A DNA stretch of 64,000 nucleotides from Rotaria macrura (Eukaryota > Rotifera > Eurotatoria > Philodinida > Philodinidae), in contig OENT01000305.1 of assembly GCA_900239685.1 (NCBI GenBank), forward strand, positions 62,001 through 126,000, read 5' to 3'. The position numbers were made by a program, and so were the translations under genes. Shown here piece by piece: positions 23,194-36,130 of the stretch. The notes below the pieces were generated by a model. The model made no database searches and had not been told where the DNA came from. It saw only the letters and a list, made by a program, of their open reading frames with translations. The stretch's first letter is position 1, and every line of letters starts with the position of its first letter.

Positions 23194-23205
23194 CTGTATT
23201 TTCTC
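23194..23205 (-). promoter_or_regulatory. Splice acceptor 2 nt before the cystatin-like start
   Basis: On the minus strand GAAAATACAG is followed by AT and then the ATG at 23191. So short a leader implies a 5' UTR intron or spliced-leader addition, as for ERH. Confidence 0.45.
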
Positions 23206-26200
23206 GTACACAAGTGAAAAAAATGTCTTTTGAAACTAAATAGACTTGTCGTGTGCAATTATGCCAATAATAAATATGCTTGTATTGCGCACGGATACCA
23301 AGCCACTCCACTTATGTAACTAAGTTTCTAAGTGTGCAAATGTGTTGTTCGCTTGCTCGGTTGCTTTTTCGTTTGCTAATAGAAGTAGATATTAGAAACT
23401 GGGAGAAAATTAATACGGCGAGCAGCGAAACCGAAGTGCTATGATTTTTCTAACTCACTGAAACATGCATTAATGTATCGTGTTTCATTTCTTTCTTTGT
23501 TTGTTTTGAATCTAAACAAAGCCAAATAAAAGCAACTTCTTTTTCTCACTACTCGAGTTTTTTTCTTCGCTCTTAGCAGCGAGAAAGATTTATTATAACG
23601 AAGTAACATGATCTAAACATTTTTATTCAAGCCGGATTTATCAAAATATGACAACACATTAATCAAAATGTTACTAAGGTGATCGTATGTATGCAAATGT
23701 GTGCATACGTCACACATGCCACGAATACTTGCATTCAATCTTATGACAAAAAAAACCTATCGAGATATTTTACAAAATTCAACAAATTCATATTTCATAC
23801 ATACTTTTGTACAGATCACTATAATTTTTCTCGGCAAATCGTTGAAAAATAAAGCGTATTGTCATTGTATTCTTCTGAGTGAAAACGTTTCTCGACCATA
23901 TTAGATCTCTTTAGCTAGAAAAAAGTAGTGTATAGTGGTTTTATGTGAGATACGGTTTATAGAAGAATAAATCAAACTATCCTATTTTATGTTTTCAATG
24001 CCATTAAATATTTTTTGATAGATTTATGTTTAAAAGCAATCAATGTGAAATATTTTGAAGACTATTGCTCATCATAATTTTTCTGTGGAGTTGAAATGTA
24101 TTTTCTAATAAAAACAGTGATTGTAAGTATGAGGTAGATGCCTTAGAGCTACTCGCATTTCCTATGACAGATCATGGCCACTATTATTACTGCTGTCGAA
24201 TTTTCTAGCTTATTGGATAGTAATGGGATCTGTGTCCGATTAAAATAAATATTTAGAAAACAGACCTGTTGAATTATATTTTATTTTCATTCTCTATTCG
24301 ATTGTCCAAAGCAAAGGTTTCCGGTATTATCTATCGGCTGATAAGTTCAGACATTGTCGCCTATGCTTAAATCTGGCTCTCGATTTCAATCAACATTTGA
24401 ATTTTCCATGGTTATAGAAGCCATTCGAGTATGATTTCCAGTCAAATGATTGAGTACTTCATAGTTTTTGATTTTATGTATCGGTGTATTTTGATACTTG
24501 AATAATTAGACTTTAAAAATGCGACATCGAATAGAGGACATATGCATATCTCTAGAATTACAAATGTATTCCGTTTTTATGTGATACAAATACTGTTACA
24601 CATTACAAGAATATTAAAGAATACGATGGATGTAACTTGCTATGTTTATATTGACTGTCTAACTTGATCAGCTTCTAGTTAGATCACTTACGGCATAATA
24701 ACAGCAATAGTTTAGCCCCAATACGAAGTTGTATTTTTTAAACCTTGAAATCTTCAATATATGTTATTGTAGAAAAACAATGCGGTCATAGAAAAGCATT
24801 TCAACTTCATTCAAAAGTCTCCATATAGGTATTTCATCCAAAGAAACAGACAGAATCAGATTTTTTCGAATAGCTGCTACTGTAACTATACAGAATCAAT
24901 GAAATCAATTTAATTTATCTCATGTTGTCATTTACATTTCTCGAGTGTTTTTTAATGTGAATCTTTTCGAAGATACTTTTTTTATGAAGTTATTTTATAA
25001 ACGAAATTATACTATTGCTGATAGAAAGACGCTTGGATGAGCTATTAGAAAACTGCGAGTATTATATTATTATTCTATTGCTACATTTATTCATCATTCG
25101 TAGATTAATAAAACAGTTAGATAAATTAAAAACGTAGTACCTGAGTTAAGAAATTTATCATACACACACACTTATATACACATGCATGCGTCTACATAAA
25201 TGCTTACACTTGAAACCACAACAACAATTTATCCATGATTGCTACTACATCTATACACTCGTCATCTCTAACTGATAGTATCAATGGTTCAATTTGATTA
25301 GCATTCGTGGCAATATTTATTGCTTGATATTATTTTGTTAATAATATCCATACTCTCGCACAAATATTTCAAATAAATGAAAACATTTCAGAACTTTTAT
25401 TCAAACTGATTCACGGACTGCAAGATTTTTATAGCATGAAAACCACATGTATTATAGACAGTCTGATTTTGTCATGAATCTAAGTAAAACTCCAATGCTT
25501 TTTGAGAAGGCAACATTACGGCTAAGCAACATTTGATCTTTTGGAAAAGATTTGGTTCATTACTTTGTAGCAAGAATGAATTCTAGTTAATTAAGCCAGC
25601 ATTAAGATTACAATAATTCTAATAATTTTAAAAACTGAATTAATTCAGATATGCAAATTATTTCAAATAATTTCCTGACGAAATTAATTTTTTCATCGGT
25701 AGATCTGGGCAATTGCAACTTGTGACTGGATGATATTGCAATAAACCTACGTTAAATTGAATTTTGACACTTCTCACTTACACAAATTATCTTCCCTAAC
25801 ATTATGTTAACGTTGAAGTAATAAAAAATCAAACTTTTGTACATCGACACAAAATATGAATGATATACTGTCAACTCAACAACGTATTGATAGATTAACT
25901 TGTTGTCGATTTACCAAACCATAAATTACCGTGTGATAAAACAAGTTATAATATCTGGATCAGTGAAATCAGAATGGTTCTACTGTAAAATATCTGAAAT
26001 GCAAACCAACCATATTACATCAGCCGACGTATTAAAAAAAACCAACGAAATATAAAGTAACTACCTGACTCGTGCACGAGAATATTATTCTACTTGACAA
26101 TCAGTAGAAACGTGTGGCATATCTCTTGACAAAGGGATCGTTAAAAATGAAGCGATTTTCTATTGCACTGATGGCAAATAGAGTTTGAGTCATAATCAGT

Positions 26201-28500
26201 TTGTAAGTTGAAAAACAATTCTCCACGCAGTACAATCAATGACATATGAATCACTACATCCATTCAAATTTGAGTGAACAAATCATTTAAAATTGAACTT
26301 TGATCATTTAATTTATTGAAAATCCTCTAGTAATTAATAATGCCAATTCAAAAAATTTCCAAAAACACAACTGTGATTTTTCATAGTATATTGACGATCA
26401 AGTACGATACCTGTCGGTGAACGTGACAGTTATCGTTCGCACACAGTTGTCAAACTAATCATCAATTATTTAAACACATCGTTAACAAGTCAACGAATTT
26501 AAAATCATTCCGCCGTCTATAAAACTTGAATCTTGTATAATTCGAAACAATTAAATGATTTGGCATGACACTTTTTGATAAATGGTTGCTAAGGACGGTA
26601 TATCGCTTTTCAAGTTTGGCGGTACTTGTAAAAACATTTCTACTTCTCTACGACAACTGTTTTTTTTCTTAGTAATCAGAAGATATATTTAATAACAGGC
26701 AAAACAGTCGAAGGTCAAGCAGGAATCAAAATGATTCGTCAAAGCTAAATTTATCATGAATAATGAATGCTTTCGAGTTCTAATGAATTTCAGAAATGTA
26801 TGAAACGAATTTCAAGATAGATACAGATTTCTGTAAGGGATAATTAAATTATTCAATGGTAAACTATTCAGTCTTTGCCATGTTAAGATATTGACAAATA
26901 CGATAAGAACGTAAATACATATAATCGCGATAGTGTCTAACACAACCGACATTGAACTATTGCATACAATCCTCAACGAAAAATCTTTGAAACATATTGT
27001 CAATTTTTGTAAATTAAAAATAACTAAGATCTACTGAACCCATAGGTTATCGATTATGCTTATTTGAAATATGAACATATGTACTTGCCTATACGCCTCC
27101 TGAGATCAAATTTTTAGACAAGCAGTTTTCTACAGCGTATTTGTTTTTGTCTTCCGAATAATTTCATAATGTATTCGGATTCTAGAGAATGTTGAGTAGA
27201 TAATAGAAACCTAATTTTTCTTTTTCCAAATCAGTCTTCACGTAGGCTATTATAGTGATCGTTATCGTTGTGCAAAGTCAAGTCCAAACTATGTGTTAGA
27301 AAAAAATAAATATGCAAAAAACGAAACTACTAAACGTATGCGCTATCTGACGTAAGAAGTCGAGAAGATTTGGAAATTTTATCGTCTATTCCAAACAATA
27401 AACTGTTCGCAGCCGATATCTAGAGAATAAGTCAATCGTGAAGAAGATAGATCAAGATGAAAATGGAAAATTGACATTGTTCTTCAGATTCCTATATTTG
27501 CGAGCATAAAAAGTTTTGAAGTTAAAAAATTCTAACAACTTTATTTTGCTTTTCTTGTAGATTACGATTTGTGCACAAACAGGGACAGAAACAGTTATTT
27601 TGCGGAATAAAAACGATCACTAGTGGTCGCCTAAAAAGTGATGTGGATAAAACAAAACTAGATTTCTATTGCATGCTCAACATATTGTACAGGTGGACAC
27701 ATCAGAAAATAACTTCGATGAAAAAAAAATTCCGCTTTACGTAACTGCTGTTCCAAAAATCTGGCCTGTGAAGGCTAATAGGCAGTTATCATGGTCATAT
27801 TCGGAATTAGCATAACCGATAATCAATGATTGACTAGATCTTATTCATAAAGCAATATGAGAGCTAAATCAGTTCCGCAGTGAATTTCATTATTCAGCAA
27901 AGTAAACCCTGAAACCATGTGTTTTCATCTTTTTGTAGATCTTAAGGCTATTACCTAATTCCCAATGTTGCTATTACTTGATTTAAAGTAACATGTTATT
28001 GAATTATAGTGTGTGTGTGTGATACTCGATGCACCGTTACAATTATGTGTAGACTGTCCTCCGGTTCACAAAGTACAGCATGTGTTCAGGATCAAACAAA
28101 AACATGATACGTAAATATCAACTAGATCACCGGACTAAAAACGTTCGATGTGAACATCAATCAACTTTCTAATTATACTTGAAGGAAAAAAACAAAAATT
28201 CATATGAGAAGATCAGTTAATATTCCATTAGTGAAATCTAACGATGCCCTGCATACTGTTTCTTATACCGATGCATTATGCTTCGTTTCAGAAAGCGACC
28301 CACTGCATGATACAGTATTATGTAGAAATCGCAAATAAAATATTAAAAAAATTGATGACTTTATCAAAAATCGAAGACAGCGAAAGAAAACTAGTAAAAA
28401 ATAAAAATCAAGACACGCTTAGAGGAAAACAAGAAAAAATTGAAACATTTTCGGTAAAACTACTGGAAACTTCTTGATCATTCGCTCGATGCAGACACAT
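23206..28500. other. Intergenic, no firmly supported gene
   Basis: About 5.3 kb, AT-rich. Apart from the weak exon pair at 27235-27744, only short frames are present. TTGCTCGG and TTGCTTTTT motifs upstream of the cystatin-like gene (near 23345-23375) were noted without meaning. Confidence 0.4.
27235..27744 (+). pseudogene. Possible gene fragment, two phase-matched exons
   Basis: After the acceptor TTCCAAATCAG, 27235-27351 is open (HVGYYSDRYRCAKSSPNYV and onward) and ends at AC|GTAAGA. After TTTTCTTGTAG, 27561-27744 continues in the matching phase (LRFVHKQGQKQLFCGIKT and onward) to a stop. About 99 codons are open over the pair. I do not recognise the protein, found no start exon, and picked the pair by searching, so chance is a real alternative. 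Confidence 0.22.
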
Positions 28501-29055
28501 ACTACTATCGGAAATTTTAAAGAAGGCAGCTGTAAGAAAGGCTTATAACTTTTGAATGGAAGGTCATAGCAACCTGTGGTTTTCAGCTTTCAGCAGACGA
28601 CAGTTGGGGGTACATGTTCATGTGGTGTGGAGGATGTTTTCCCAAAGTACCTTTCTAGGCTAATTTTAGTAGGCGAAATCAGGGGAAAATTAACGACTTT
28701 TCCATAAGAAATTTTTTTCGACTAGTTTTGTAACCCGTAACGTCCTCTTAAAAACCTCTAGCATCTCCAGGAAGCAAAATTTCGTAGTTGCTTTCATACC
28801 ATTTTGAAGAGGATGATTCAAACTATAGAAGTTGTGAAAAAAATTTCTTTTGGAAAAGTCGCTAATTTTTCCCTGATTTCGCCGACTAGTAATATTAGCC
28901 TAGAAAAGTACTTTGGGGAAACATTCCCAACACATCAACTTGTGCCCCCATCTATCATTTCCTGAACGCTGAAAAACCCAGGTCGCTATGACCTTCCATT
29001 CGAAAGTTATAAGCCTTTTTTTACAACTGCCTTCTTTATAAATTCCGATAGTAGT
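28501..29055. mobile_element. Foldback / MITE-like element, about 220-bp inverted arms
   Basis: The left arm begins ACTACTATCGGAAATT (28501) and the right arm ends with its complement CCGATAGTAGT (29055). The arms (about 28501-28719 and 28836-29055) pair along their length with mismatches and small gaps: AGTACCTTTCTAGGCTAA against TTAGCCTAGAAAAGTACT, and GGTCATAGCAACCTG against CAGGTCGCTATGACC. The roughly 116-bp centre pairs only weakly. No transposase frame lies inside. Immediate flanks show no clear target-site duplication. This looks like a non-autonomous palindromic element; arm divergence suggests it is not very recent. Confidence 0.75.
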
Positions 29056-32000
29056 TATTATATCACTATCAATCGAAAACATTATGAAATTTTAGAAGGA
29101 TTCAAGCTCTTACATAAGCCATAAATCTCAAGTAATTTAATTAATGTTAATTCGCTTTTTCAAAAGCCAAGGTACAAGAAGCTATTTGTTTCGAACTAGA
29201 TGCGTGCGTACTCAGATGAAAAATGATGAGAGAAAGATCGTTAAGAGATGTGTTAGATCATCGAAATTATAGGTTTGTCTTTTCTCTTTCTCTCTTTTCA
29301 ATCTTTGTTTTCATCTATTTTCTTTCTCCTTTTTATTCTTTCTGAGTTATATATGTATGCGCAACTGTGCGTGAACAGATTCTATTGTACTCAAACGAAA
29401 GTAAAAGTTGTCGTTTTTGAGTAGAAATCTACATCTAGAGAATTGTAAAGGTTTCTATTTTATATTCAAGGTAAGATTAACTTCAGATTTCGTAAAATCT
29501 GATCGTCTAGACGGTAATATCAAGAAAACTATGCGTTTCTCGTATTTAACAGCAAATTATAAACTTATGCTGACAATCTGTATTTCAGCATCCACTACTT
29601 ATACTAAAAACAAACTCCCATATGAAGCTTGTCTTGACATGCATCCCATTGAAGTTTAAAAATAAAATAATAGCCCTACCCCCTTCCCTCTACATGTTAT
29701 AGAATCAATTATTTAACTCTTGATCAAAATGATATTTAATTTTAGTACAGCAAATTTTCGCTCGTTTTTCATCAAAGTTCAATGATTTATAGTTACTAAT
29801 ATCATTAATCGAGTTGCAATAATTAATCGATTTAACTCAATATTGACTCTAGTTTACTCTGATAGAAAATTTTTATTTAGGTTAGATGCATTTGGTGTAA
29901 AAGTTAAGTGAAGTCTTTCCAGTACCCATTAAAATTGTTTTCATGAATGTTATGAAGTTTTACATTTGTATTTGATTTAGCCAAAGCGTCATTGACACCA
30001 CATAAGCTACAAAGAAGTACGTTCATATTTTATTCTGCCACGGTTTTCAAGCAAATAGAATGCTTACACATTATTTAGTAGAACATGAAAACGAAATGTA
30101 AAACACATCTTATAAAGCAGTTTTTACTATCATGGTGCATTTTTACACAACGGTTGTTACTATATTTGAATTTATCCTTAGGAACGAAATCCAATTCTGT
30201 ATGGTATGTTGCACTAGAATGCGTTTCCTACAATGAATATTATCTATGCTCCAACTGTCTGCATCAAGTCTATACATGAGTGTGTAGGTTCACTCGAAAA
30301 CTCTCATTCTCTTTTGAGAAAAATAGATTCGTCTCTCGGACGAATCACTGCAGTCTTCTATGACGATGCTGTATATGTTGTCTACTCTAGCTTATGTTCC
30401 TTCTTTACATGAATACTTTTCTCTCGATGACACATGCTCAGAGCCACCAATTATCATTAGATACAAGAAACAGAAAAACATCAAAACTAGTCCATTTTTG
30501 AAAACGATGTTTCCTGAAAATATCAAACATCGATTGCCAACAAGATATTTTTCAATCTTTATATATATATCCTTGGCGCTCGTGTGACTACGATTTAGTT
30601 GTGCAAGGAAAAGACTTTCGAAAACAAAATGATATCATTCATGGATCTCTTATTAAAGTCGTGTCACTGAAGCTTTTTTTTATTTTTTTTTCAATGTATC
30701 AGTATGTAATTGCGACTCAGCCTATTAGGCATTGCAATCGATTTTGTTTTTATCGAATTCAAAGTGAACAAAATCTACTCGGGGTTATCGACTAACTTAC
30801 TTAATCATTTTGTCTAATTAGAAAAAGCTTTACGTTATATTGTTTGGTATGCATATACATGAAATAATAATCTACATGGTAGTGTGCTGAAAAAAATGTA
30901 CGTGATTGACTACACTTCTGTGATCAAGGTTGTATAACATGTTTTTTTTCCTTTTGAATGATAATAAAATATCAATTTTAATTAATTGATGATCACGTAA
31001 ATGAAAATTGTTCTGTATTTTTCTGTTGTCTCGATATAGGTATTTTTTTTGGATCAAATGTCGACATGGGCATTTTAAAGGGTGCACAGATAAGTCCTTC
31101 GAGTATTTTACATGTGATACATCGGTTCGTTTTTCTATACTGTTGAGCGACTTATGTGAATGATATATAAAGCGAGATTTTTGATAGACAACGTGCTTGA
31201 ATCCAAAATTTGAAAGAGAAATATTCATTGCAAGTCACTTGCTTAGATGTGACTCTGAGTACTGTCTTTTTTCCCGTTGCTTGTATAAGTTTAACAGTGA
31301 AGTAATTTCTTGAATGCTTATTTTTTCTTTCTTTCTTTATTCTATTCTTGATACTCGTTATTATTCTAGGATGCATACTTTATACAGACACTCAGCAATA
31401 TGTGTGAACTTAGCACTGTGATCTACATATGATCATATCAAAACGAATTGAAAAATTCATTAACACGTCCCTCTCATTACTTCATCCTACTTTTTTCCGT
31501 ATTTTTAGGTCCTTGCTTTATTTCCATCATCTGTTAACTCTTGTATCTCTGTTCCAAGATATTCATAGTCTGAACATAAAAAGCCACTACTAAAGCATTA
31601 TAAAATAGATACCCGTGATAAAACTAGTTCTTCAGATGTTAGGCCAATACAGCAATCATTTTCTATAAACTTCGGTAATTCATAAGAATGTTAGATTCAA
31701 AACAAACTAAATCAAGTCAATCCTAGTGAAAGACGACTCGATCTAGTCATGAATAAGAACAACGCGGAGATCAGAAAAATGAATGAAACGAACATTGTGA
31801 AAAAGAGAGAAGTCGAATGTTTAGACAAAAATCAAGAAGATAATGAGTTATTTTATTATAAATTTTAAAAATAAAACATCTGACCAATACTGAGCACTAA
31901 TTCCAGCACCAATCATAACTTATATAAAGAAAAATATCAGGTTGAAGAGATAAAAAAAGTGAAATCATTTTACATAAGTGCATCATACAAGACTGTGTTT

Positions 32001-32545
32001 GTTAGACAATCGATCATCGACGACGCATGTAGTTTAGATTATATTATTTTTCTTTTCAATCATTCATTACAGTTTGCTTGCTACTTTTCAGTATTCATTT
32101 ATCGTGCAATCAGTTCAATTTTCAGTAATCTCGAACAACTTTTCTTACTCATGATCTAATGTCTCAACTGAAAAACACTTCACATTTGTTTTGTCCATGT
32201 TGATATCCATATCAGGAAGATCTATCAATACACTCACGATAACATATTCTCAGTTGGAAATGAAATCTAAATTGATAGAAACCGTAAAATACCTTTGTCA
32301 TTCTAAAAGGACTCTGCTCTCTTTTTCTAGAATAACTCGCAGAGTCATCTGAATTGTGTCCTAAAGAAAAGCTGACTGAATTTTCTAGGAATCTGTTTAC
32401 AATATTATATCTGATTTTTTTTTCATCGATCTTCTTGAAAAACCTCTTTAGCTGTGTGCAAAACTGCGATTCTTAAGTAATTTTATTAACGAATTCATAC
32501 TTTACATCCGTAGGTAGCTGTATCTAAAGCTCGACGATATAATAC
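29056..32545. other. Intergenic, no recognisable gene
   Basis: AT-rich. Three successive plus-strand frames of 64-75 codons (30085-30279, 30360-30587, 30601-30795) and an 83-codon frame at 29408-29659 are within the chance range, use no shared splice phase I could find, and match nothing known to me. Confidence 0.45.
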
Positions 32546-34736
32546 ATGCCCGTATCAACACGAGATTATCAGCGTGAGAGACGTAATTCACGATTAGCTG
32601 CTGGAGCACTAGCAACAATTTCCGAAGGTTTGGATTTTTTCAATACAGATGCTACAACTTTAAATCGTACGCCACTTAACAATGCACGTAATTCTCATCA
32701 TCCTTCAGTTTCAACACTGGGGAGTAATATCATTAGGATTGGAGACATCGAAACATCACGTAAAAAGTTTACATCATCGAAAAAGCCTCTGTTTGGACAG
32801 TTTCGTTGGAAAATGAGTCATTATTTCTACCTTCATTTGATGACATACATTTTTAATGGTCTATTCGGTGGTTTCCTTATTTGCATGATTGAAAACTATT
32901 CGTCTTCTCCTAATCCATACATGGTCGTTTCGTATCTTGATGCTTGGTTTACGACTGTGTCGACCATCTGCAGCTGTGGCTTGACTACTATAGATTTCGC
33001 ACAACTATCTCGTGCATCACAGCTACTTATGATGGGTTTCGCATTCATATCAGGCTTCGCAATAAGTACATTGCCAGCACTTATTATTAAAGCTCAAACT
33101 CACCGAACTTCGCAAGGCGCTAACGTTGATGATGATAACGAAAAGTACGATCCCGACAATGACGATCAACTCGAAATGTCGAATTTTCAATGTAACAAAA
33201 ACATACCACAACATATTCGTGATGAATTAGCAAGATTACCAACGCCATTAAAACTTCGTTACCGTGCTTACATCACGTGTATTGTTCTCATCCTAAGTCT
33301 TTACTTAACTATTTACACGACTGGTTTTATTGCTATTGGTACATGGCTCGAGATGCATAGTAGTCCAGACTATTTGATGCAGAACAATGGAACTCTGAGT
33401 CCATGGTATATATCAGGTATGCTGACTCTGTTCAGTTTCAATCAGAATGGTTTGACCCCTTTTTCAACAAGCCTGGCACGCTATGCTGATGATGTTTTTC
33501 TCAATATAGTTCTTGTTCTAGTAAGACGAATTTAGTTGGTATCGGCTAGGACATGTTCGATGCAATGTATTTTATTTGTAGTTGGTGATGAGTGGTTCAT
33601 CTTTCTTTCCAATCATTCTACGTAATGTTGTTTTTCTTTCACGTCGAATCGCTCCTTGGCATCACAAAGTAATTTTCGATTATATTCTCTTGAACAATCA
33701 TCATCTGTCGACTCTTCTCTATCCTACACTACAAACTCGCATCTATTTTTTTGTTACCATTATACTCTATTCCATGGGTGTAGGCATCTCACTTCTACTT
33801 GATTTAAGCAGCAAAGCCTTGGAACAACATAGTCCCGGTATTCGTTTTATTATTTTTCTTTTTCAAACAGTAAATCTACGATTTTGTGGTTTTCAAACGT
33901 TTGATATTAGTTTGTTTGCGACGGCAACACTTCTTGTCTACTTGCTATTGATGGCTACAAAGCCACAAATGCTATGTGCACTCGATGAATCACCATTCGA
34001 AATATATTGGCTGACTCTAGAGGCACAAGCAGAAGTTGACGCGGAAACAAACAACAATCAAATGAACGAATCCAGCTCGTTTCCAATGATGATGCAACGT
34101 GCAATGTCGATTACGTCAGCAGCAGGTGCTGAAGTTTCACTCTTTAAACAAATGAAAGGTTTCTTACGTCGACAGAGTCTCGTCACTAAGGAACTTGCAA
34201 AAAAAGAATTCTCGAGAACATTCGGTGATGATAAAAGCAGCCCCGAACACTCGAAACGTCTTAAAGCCTTACGTTTACGGTTATTTATAATTCGTTTTAT
34301 CAGATCATTGTTCAAACATACATTTGACTATTTCTTATTGACACGTACTTGGTTATTCGTGTTCATTTTCATTATTTGTACATTTGAATATCGTCGTATG
34401 ACACCAGCCGATCCAGATATTACACTTTTAAAAATTATCTTTGAGATTATCTCTGCGTTTGGTGGAGTGGGCATGTCTCTAGGTTATCCTAACAAAACAA
34501 CAAGCTTTGCGTCTGTTCTCTCGCCTGGAAGTAAAGTTATACTAATAGCAACCATGCTTATGGGTCGCCATCGTGGTTTACTCGCATCAATGAAAGATCA
34601 AGAAGTTATTGAGTACAGTGCTGTCAATGTATTGATTCGCCGACGTGAAGAATTTATACTCCAATATCAAAATTCTAAGATGAACAAAAACTTAGTTACA
34701 CAAAGTAACGATGGTTCAAGAATAACATATTTCTAG
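32546..34736 (+). CDS. Trk/HKT-family potassium transporter, fungal TRK-like
   Basis: Two exons, 32546-33520 and 33582-34736, joined over a 61-nt GTAAGA...TTGTAG intron in phase 0, give 709 residues. The family moves K+ (some members Na+) across the plasma membrane through four membrane-pore-membrane units. All four units are visible, each with its filter Gly: ICSCGLTTID (G145), FNQNGLTPF (G302), NLRFCGFQTFD (G428), AFGGVGMSLGYPN (G622). Membrane helices flank each pore loop, and a long hydrophilic loop lies at about 455-575. The VGMSLGYPN plus MGRHRGL ending closely resembles fungal Trk1 (VGLSLGYP, RGRHRGLP or similar) more than plant HKT. One intron contrasts with the many-exon neighbours. 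AATAAA lies at 34840-34845. The family is absent from ordinary animals as far as I know, so transfer is likely. Confidence 0.9.
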
Positions 34737-34839
34737 TGGAAAGAAAACAAAAGGTCACTTGAAAATTTTAACAGTTAGAAATTGAAAAACTTTCAAACTC
34801 ATCAACGAATGTGATCTTTCTTAATTTGAATTTTGTACA

Positions 34840-34845
34840 AATAAA
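34840..34845 (+). terminator. Polyadenylation signal of the Trk-like gene
   Basis: AATAAA 104 nt after the stop codon, in a 3' region without other features. Confidence 0.6.
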
Positions 34846-35194
34846 CAAATGATGGCAAACGATTACTTCAGAAACTTGCTTTGTCTTAGCATGCCAAGCA
34901 AAAGCATCTCTTTCTAGAAATTCACTGATTTCTTTTTCACGTGTATACGATTTTTATTTCAAGAAAAAGCATTCATAGATATATGGTTGCTTTTGCTGTT
35001 TTCAAGTACCAAATTAGAAGCGTAGGTTCGAATTATTAGCATCATTATTCTTCTGAGACGTTGAAACATATGTGAAACAATGCTACCATTGGCCTATGAA
35101 GAACATAACTTAAATAGACGAATTTTTACTTTGCTTGTTCGACAAATTTTTCTTTCACTAAAATTCATTAACGATCACTGTTTTATTCACACAC

Positions 35195-35612
35195 ATGTCC
35201 AACAAGAAGACCACTGCTAGCTATTACGGCAAGGCTCGAAGTTCTGATTCGCCGGCCGATTTTATCGATTACATTCTTCTTTTAGTTAGTCCTCTTATGT
35301 AAATTGTGGTGTTACGTATAAATTGTCAACGATAGCAGGGAGAAACGATTTTTATTTGAATGAGCCTTAGTTTCACAAAAGGTAATGTTTCTTTATTTAT
35401 ACGAGATAAGAATTCTTCATTAACTATATCTAGTAATGAAGTAATCGATGTTAATGTTATCATAATTGGATTAGTCTTTTGCCATAGTTTAATTGTGAAA
35501 GATTGATGTGAAAATATATGTTAGAGCGGTGAACACATTTTTTCAGGAGCTTCATGCAATGATTTCAATAGAAACATTCAATTACCATGTTCAGAGACTT
35601 AAAGACAAATAG
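35195..35612 (+). CDS. Possible small two-exon gene, product unknown
   Basis: The ATG at 35195 opens a frame of about 45% GC, well above its surroundings (MSNKKTTASYYGKARSSDSP, then ADFIDYILLL). A GTTAGT donor at 35285 and the acceptor TTTTTTCAG at 35546 join it in phase 0 to ELHAMISIETFNYHVQRLK, DK, stop (35547-35612), for 51 residues. If unspliced, the first frame runs to a stop at 35302 (35 residues). Base composition is the main support. I do not recognise the protein. Confidence 0.3.
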
Positions 35613-36055
35613 ATTGACTCGGATGAAAAGTATGAATGGTAATTAGTTATTTATCATATAGAAATAGTAACACAGTCATCGTGTATCTCTCATGCGGTTT
35701 TATTTCATTGTCCACACAATAATTTAAGAACAACGAAACAGTCTATGTCGCCTTCAACTTTCTTAATTTCGATTACATTCTTTAAGATAGATTTTTACTT
35801 TTTTTCAGTTTCAAATTTTGCGAGAATACATATCTAAATCATAAACGGTCCCATGAACTCATGGAACTAATCAGAACTTTAAATCTGAGAAAAAGAACAA
35901 CCAATTCGAATGAGTGGAACTAAAATTTAAAAAAATCTTCGATAAAATTCCTAACTAGTTGAAGCCTAATTCGTCTTTGAATTCTTATTTGATTTCCTTC
36001 ATTGAAAATATAGAAAAATGCATAACACTTAGGGTAAAATAAAATTATTACTAAC

Positions 36056-36130
36056 TGAATCAAGTTCTTCCAAAACCATTGTAGTATCCTGAACAAAAAG
36101 TTGCTTGTACAAATGTGTTCGTCCTGGCAT
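36056..36130 (-). CDS. Possible first coding exon, product unknown
   Basis: On the minus strand, the acceptor TTTTCTATAG is followed by a short leader, an ATG and 25 codons (MPGRTHLYKQLFVQ, DTTMVLEELDS), ending at a GTTAGT donor in phase 0. About 40% GC. A possible continuation, 35919-35839 (FHSFELVVLFLRF and onward to a stop), follows AATTTTAG in the right phase. Function unknown; may be a chance frame. Confidence 0.25.

Noticed and set aside
24115..24250. Short plus-strand frame followed by AATAAA (CKYEVDALELLAFPM...)
   Set aside because: About 37 codons, no splice support, and other frames look equally protein-like.
27718..27760. Cys-rich end (NCCSKNLACEG) in another frame of the 27.6 kb segment
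   Set aside because: Short frame overlapping a longer open one; resemblance to small Cys-rich peptides is superficial.
34058..34315. Minus-strand frame opposite the Trk-like gene
   Set aside because: Antisense shadow of exon 2.
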